From positions 479,537 to 543,536 of the forward strand of contig PASF01000001.1 in assembly GCA_002711845.1 (NCBI GenBank): DNA of 64,000 nt, in the 5' to 3' direction. Made by a program: the position numbers and the translations under genes. How positions within the stretch are numbered: the first letter of the stretch is position 1; each line of letters opens with the position of its first letter. The stretch comes from Gammaproteobacteria bacterium. GTDB lineage: Bacteria > Pseudomonadota > Gammaproteobacteria > Pseudomonadales > Pseudohongiellaceae. This document shows positions 62,066 to 64,000 of the stretch, piece after piece. A model generated the notes under the pieces. That model was not told the origin of the DNA, searched no databases, and was given only the letters and a program-made list of their open reading frames with translations.

Positions 62066-62470
62066 ATGCATTTTTTTGATATCTCTCCGGCAGACGTCGA
62101 GTTGACAGCCATCCGGGCGCAAGGTGCTGGCGGGCAAAATGTCAACAAGGTGTCTTCTGCCATTCATTTGCGTTTTGATGTGCAGGCCTCGTCATTACCC
62201 GATGACGTCAAGGCGCTGGTGCTGGCGCGTCGGGACCGGCGCATGACCAGTGACGGCGTCATCGTTATCAAGGCTCAGCGCTTCCGTACTCAGGAGAAGA
62301 ACCGTGAGGACGCGATGCGGCGTTTACAGGCGCTGATTGCCGATGCGGCCCATACCGATGCGCCACGGCGACCGACCCGGGTGCCGCGCTCCGCCAAACG
62401 CAAGCGACTGGAGGGCAAGCGCAAGCTCAGTACCACCAAATCTTTACGCAGCAAACCAGCGCCAGAATGA
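62066..62470 (+). CDS. arfB: Ribosome rescue factor ArfB (peptidyl-tRNA hydrolase)
   Basis: A 134-residue ArfB/YaeJ, which releases peptides from stalled ribosomes. The catalytic GGQ motif is Gly22-Gly23-Gln24 ([15 protein letters not shown]). The C-terminal basic tail ([20 protein letters not shown]), which enters the mRNA channel, is present. ATG 62066 gives the normal length; the longer upstream frame has no ribosome site. It reads away from the small-RNA candidate. Confidence 0.93.
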   Translation: MHFFDISPADVELTAIRAQGAGGQNVNKVSSAIHLRFDVQASSLPDDVKALVLARRDRRMTSDGVIVIKAQRFRTQEKNREDAMRRLQALIADAAHTDAPRRPTRVPRSAKRKRLEGKRKLSTTKSLRSKPAPE

Positions 62471-62504
62471 ATACAATAGGCCAAACCATCAAGAGGCTGA
62501 GTGC

Positions 62505-62945
62505 ATGCCAGCAACGTTAAAACCCTTTCACCTTGCCATCCAGGTTCGTGATCTGGAGGAGGCACGGACATTTTACGGACAAACCCTGGGGCTACCCCAA
62601 GGGCGCAGCTCCGACCACTGGATTGATTTCAATCTGTTTGGGCACCAGTTGGTGGTGCATGTGAACCCCGCTATTGGCAGGCAGGGGCAGGTGACCCAAA
62701 GCAGTAATCATGTCGATGGCCACGGTGTACCTGTGCCTCATTTTGGTGCGGTGCTGTCGATGGATGAATGGACTGCGCTGGCAGACAAGCTGCGGGCAAT
62801 CGGCACCCGGTTCATTATTGAACCCTACATCCGCTTTAAAGGTGAACCGGGCGAGCAGGCCACGCTGTTTTTTCTTGACCCGTCCGGTAATGCGCTTGAG
62901 TTTAAGGGCTTCCGGGACATTGAGGGACAGCTGTTTGCCGTCTGA
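62505..62945 (+). CDS. VOC family (glyoxalase/bleomycin-resistance-like) protein
   Basis: A 146-residue protein of two beta-alpha-beta-beta-beta units. Metal-ligand candidates are His9 ([20 protein letters not shown]), His in FGHQLVVHV and Glu in GNALEFKGF. The substrate is unknown; such proteins are often dioxygenases or isomerases. ATG 62505 has AAGAGG eight bases before it. It follows arfB by 34 bases. Confidence 0.85.
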   Translation: MPATLKPFHLAIQVRDLEEARTFYGQTLGLPQGRSSDHWIDFNLFGHQLVVHVNPAIGRQGQVTQSSNHVDGHGVPVPHFGAVLSMDEWTALADKLRAIGTRFIIEPYIRFKGEPGEQATLFFLDPSGNALEFKGFRDIEGQLFAV

Positions 62946-62975
62946 TCCGATCCGACCAGTAGCAGGAACTATCTG

Positions 62976-64000
62976 ATGACACGTTGCATGCTGACCCTGA
63001 TGTGGATGTGCCTGGCCTGCGCTGCCCTGGCCAACGACAGCGACCCGCGTGCGCGCGAGGCCGGCCTGGCACCGGGCATTTATGATCCCGGCAGCTGGAA
63101 TGCCATCACCGATGTGGCCGGTGTGCTGGTCGGGCAGGTGACCATCATCGATAACGACGCAGTGCGCACCGGTGTCACAGCGGTCCTGCCGCACGGTGGC
63201 AATATTTACCAGGAAAAAGTACCCGCCGGATTTGCCCAGGGTAATGGCTACGGCAAGATGATGGGGACCACCCAGATTATCGAGCTGGGTGAAGTGGAAA
63301 CACCGATCTTGCTGACCAATACCCTGTCGGTGCCGGAGGCGGCGGCTGGGGTGATTGAGTGGACACTGGCGCAGACCGGCAATGAGGCAGTGCGTTCGGT
63401 CAATGCGGTTGTTGGCGAAACCAATGATGGCCGTATCAACAATATCCGCTTGCGTGCGGTTCGGCCCCACCATGCGTTGGAGGCGATCCGGGCTGCGCGC
63501 AGCGGCCCGGTGGCTGAGGGCAGTGTCGGCGCCGGTATGGGCACCGTCAGTTTTGGCTGGAAGGGCGGAATTGGAACCAGCTCCCGGGTACTGCCGGTTG
63601 CTGAGGGTGGTTACGCTGTCGGCGTGTTGGTGCAGACCAATTACGGAGGCGAGTTGACCATCATGGGTGTGCCTGTCCGGCCTGAAGATCTGCAGGTGCC
63701 CGGTAATCCGGTGGCGTCGGCAACCAGCCCGGATGGCTCGGTGATGATCGTCATCGCCACCGACGCGCCCTTGTCAGATCGCAACCTGGAGCGGCTGGCA
63801 GCCCGATCGTTTCTGGGTATCGCCCGCACGGGGTCAGCGATGTCGAATGGTTCCGGTGATTACGCACTGGCCTTTTCTACCGCTGCAGGCGTCCGCCGTA
63901 CAATATTGCGACGTGAGCGGTTGCACACACTGGAAGCCTTGCCAAACGAACATATGACGTCGCTATTCCAGGCCGTGGTCGAAGCGACAGAAGAGGCTGT
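62976..64000 (+). CDS. P1/S58 family peptidase (DmpA-like), 3' truncated
   Basis: The frame runs past the window end, so at least 341 residues are present of a family of about 375. It is a DmpA/BapA-type N-terminal-nucleophile aminopeptidase: LAPGIYDPGSWNAITDVAGVLVG near the start, MGTVSFGWKGGIGTSSR with the self-cleavage/nucleophile Ser (about 202) and a following TNYGGELTIMGVPV. A signal peptide is likely (MCLACAALAND), which suggests a periplasmic D-aminopeptidase or beta-peptidyl aminopeptidase. AGGAAC precedes ATG 62976. Confidence 0.85.
   Translation, partial: MTRCMLTLMWMCLACAALANDSDPRAREAGLAPGIYDPGSWNAITDVAGVLVGQVTIIDNDAVRTGVTAVLPHGGNIYQEKVPAGFAQGNGYGKMMGTTQIIELGEVETPILLTNTLSVPEAAAGVIEWTLAQTGNEAVRSVNAVVGETNDGRINNIRLRAVRPHHALEAIRAARSGPVAEGSVGAGMGTVSFGWKGGIGTSSRVLPVAEGGYAVGVLVQTNYGGELTIMGVPVRPEDLQVPGNPVASATSPDGSVMIVIATDAPLSDRNLERLAARSFLGIARTGSAMSNGSGDYALAFSTAAGVRRTILRRERLHTLEALPNEHMTSLFQAVVEATEEA

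Noticed and set aside
62592-63473. Minus-strand ORF of 293 residues opposite the VOC and S58 peptidase genes
   Set aside because: Antisense shadow spanning two real genes; no recognisable domain.

Overview
The window is about 57% G+C and carries a dense, mostly single-copy bacterial chromosome segment. The gene content (YhdP, UppP, Hsp33, FNR, ArfB, SpeD/SpeE, MipA/OmpV, many lipoproteins, numerous fatty-acyl-CoA genes) indicates a gammaproteobacterium, most likely an aerobic or facultative marine-type heterotroph of the Cellvibrionales/Pseudomonadales kind; I cannot name a genus. No rRNA, tRNA, CRISPR array, prophage or insertion sequence was seen.

Layout. 1-10.5 kb: end of yhdP, nitrilase-type amidase, DUF445 protein, TetR regulator, orphan ExbD, mtnA, HIT protein, glutaminyl cyclase, metallo-aminopeptidase, TPR protein, patatin, lipoprotein, thioesterase. 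10.5-16 kb: amidohydrolase, small membrane protein, ThDP enzyme, DUF4105 membrane protein (possible Lnb-type lipoprotein acyltransferase), uppP. 16-21.6 kb: acyl-CoA cluster with a PECR-like reductase, a two-subunit acyl-CoA dehydrogenase, a histidine phosphatase and an APH-type kinase. 21.6-24.8 kb: MATE pump and a membrane/exported spermidine-synthase-like pair. 24.8-31.1 kb: oxygen/stress block (YeeE/YedE pair, FNR, three universal stress proteins, cardiolipin synthase, EEP phosphatase) with a perfect FNR box. 31.2-32.7 kb: speD-speE. 33-38.9 kb: beta-oxidation (acyl-CoA dehydrogenase, thiolase, FadB/FadJ-type protein, alcohol dehydrogenase). 39-42 kb: MASE1-GGDEF cyclase and a serine hydrolase. 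42-42.5 kb: a double-glycine bacteriocin-like precursor plus a small membrane protein. 42.6-49 kb: EamA exporter, a second acyl-CoA dehydrogenase pair, Zn peptidase, second serine hydrolase, SDR. 49-52.9 kb: Tat-type aminotransferase, a trp leader peptide and a fused TrpE(G). 52.8-64 kb: HupE/UreJ protein, Hsp33, lipoprotein, esterase, threonine aldolase, FAD oxidoreductase, AlkD-like protein, MipA, S1/P1 nuclease, ArfB, VOC protein and a truncated DmpA-type peptidase.

The most interesting signals are: (1) a minus-strand small RNA candidate at 61718-61829, with a near-consensus sigma-54 promoter, two hairpins that repeat a CUCCCCU loop motif, and a strong terminator; (2) the bacteriocin/immunity-like micro-operon at 42.1-42.5 kb next to a long nested inverted repeat; (3) a trp attenuation leader that looks leaderless, upstream of a fused TrpE(G), the arrangement known from rhizobia; (4) the kinase/acyl-CoA dehydrogenase cluster, which resembles 4-hydroxyacyl-CoA catabolism. 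All rest on reading the sequence; no database search was run.
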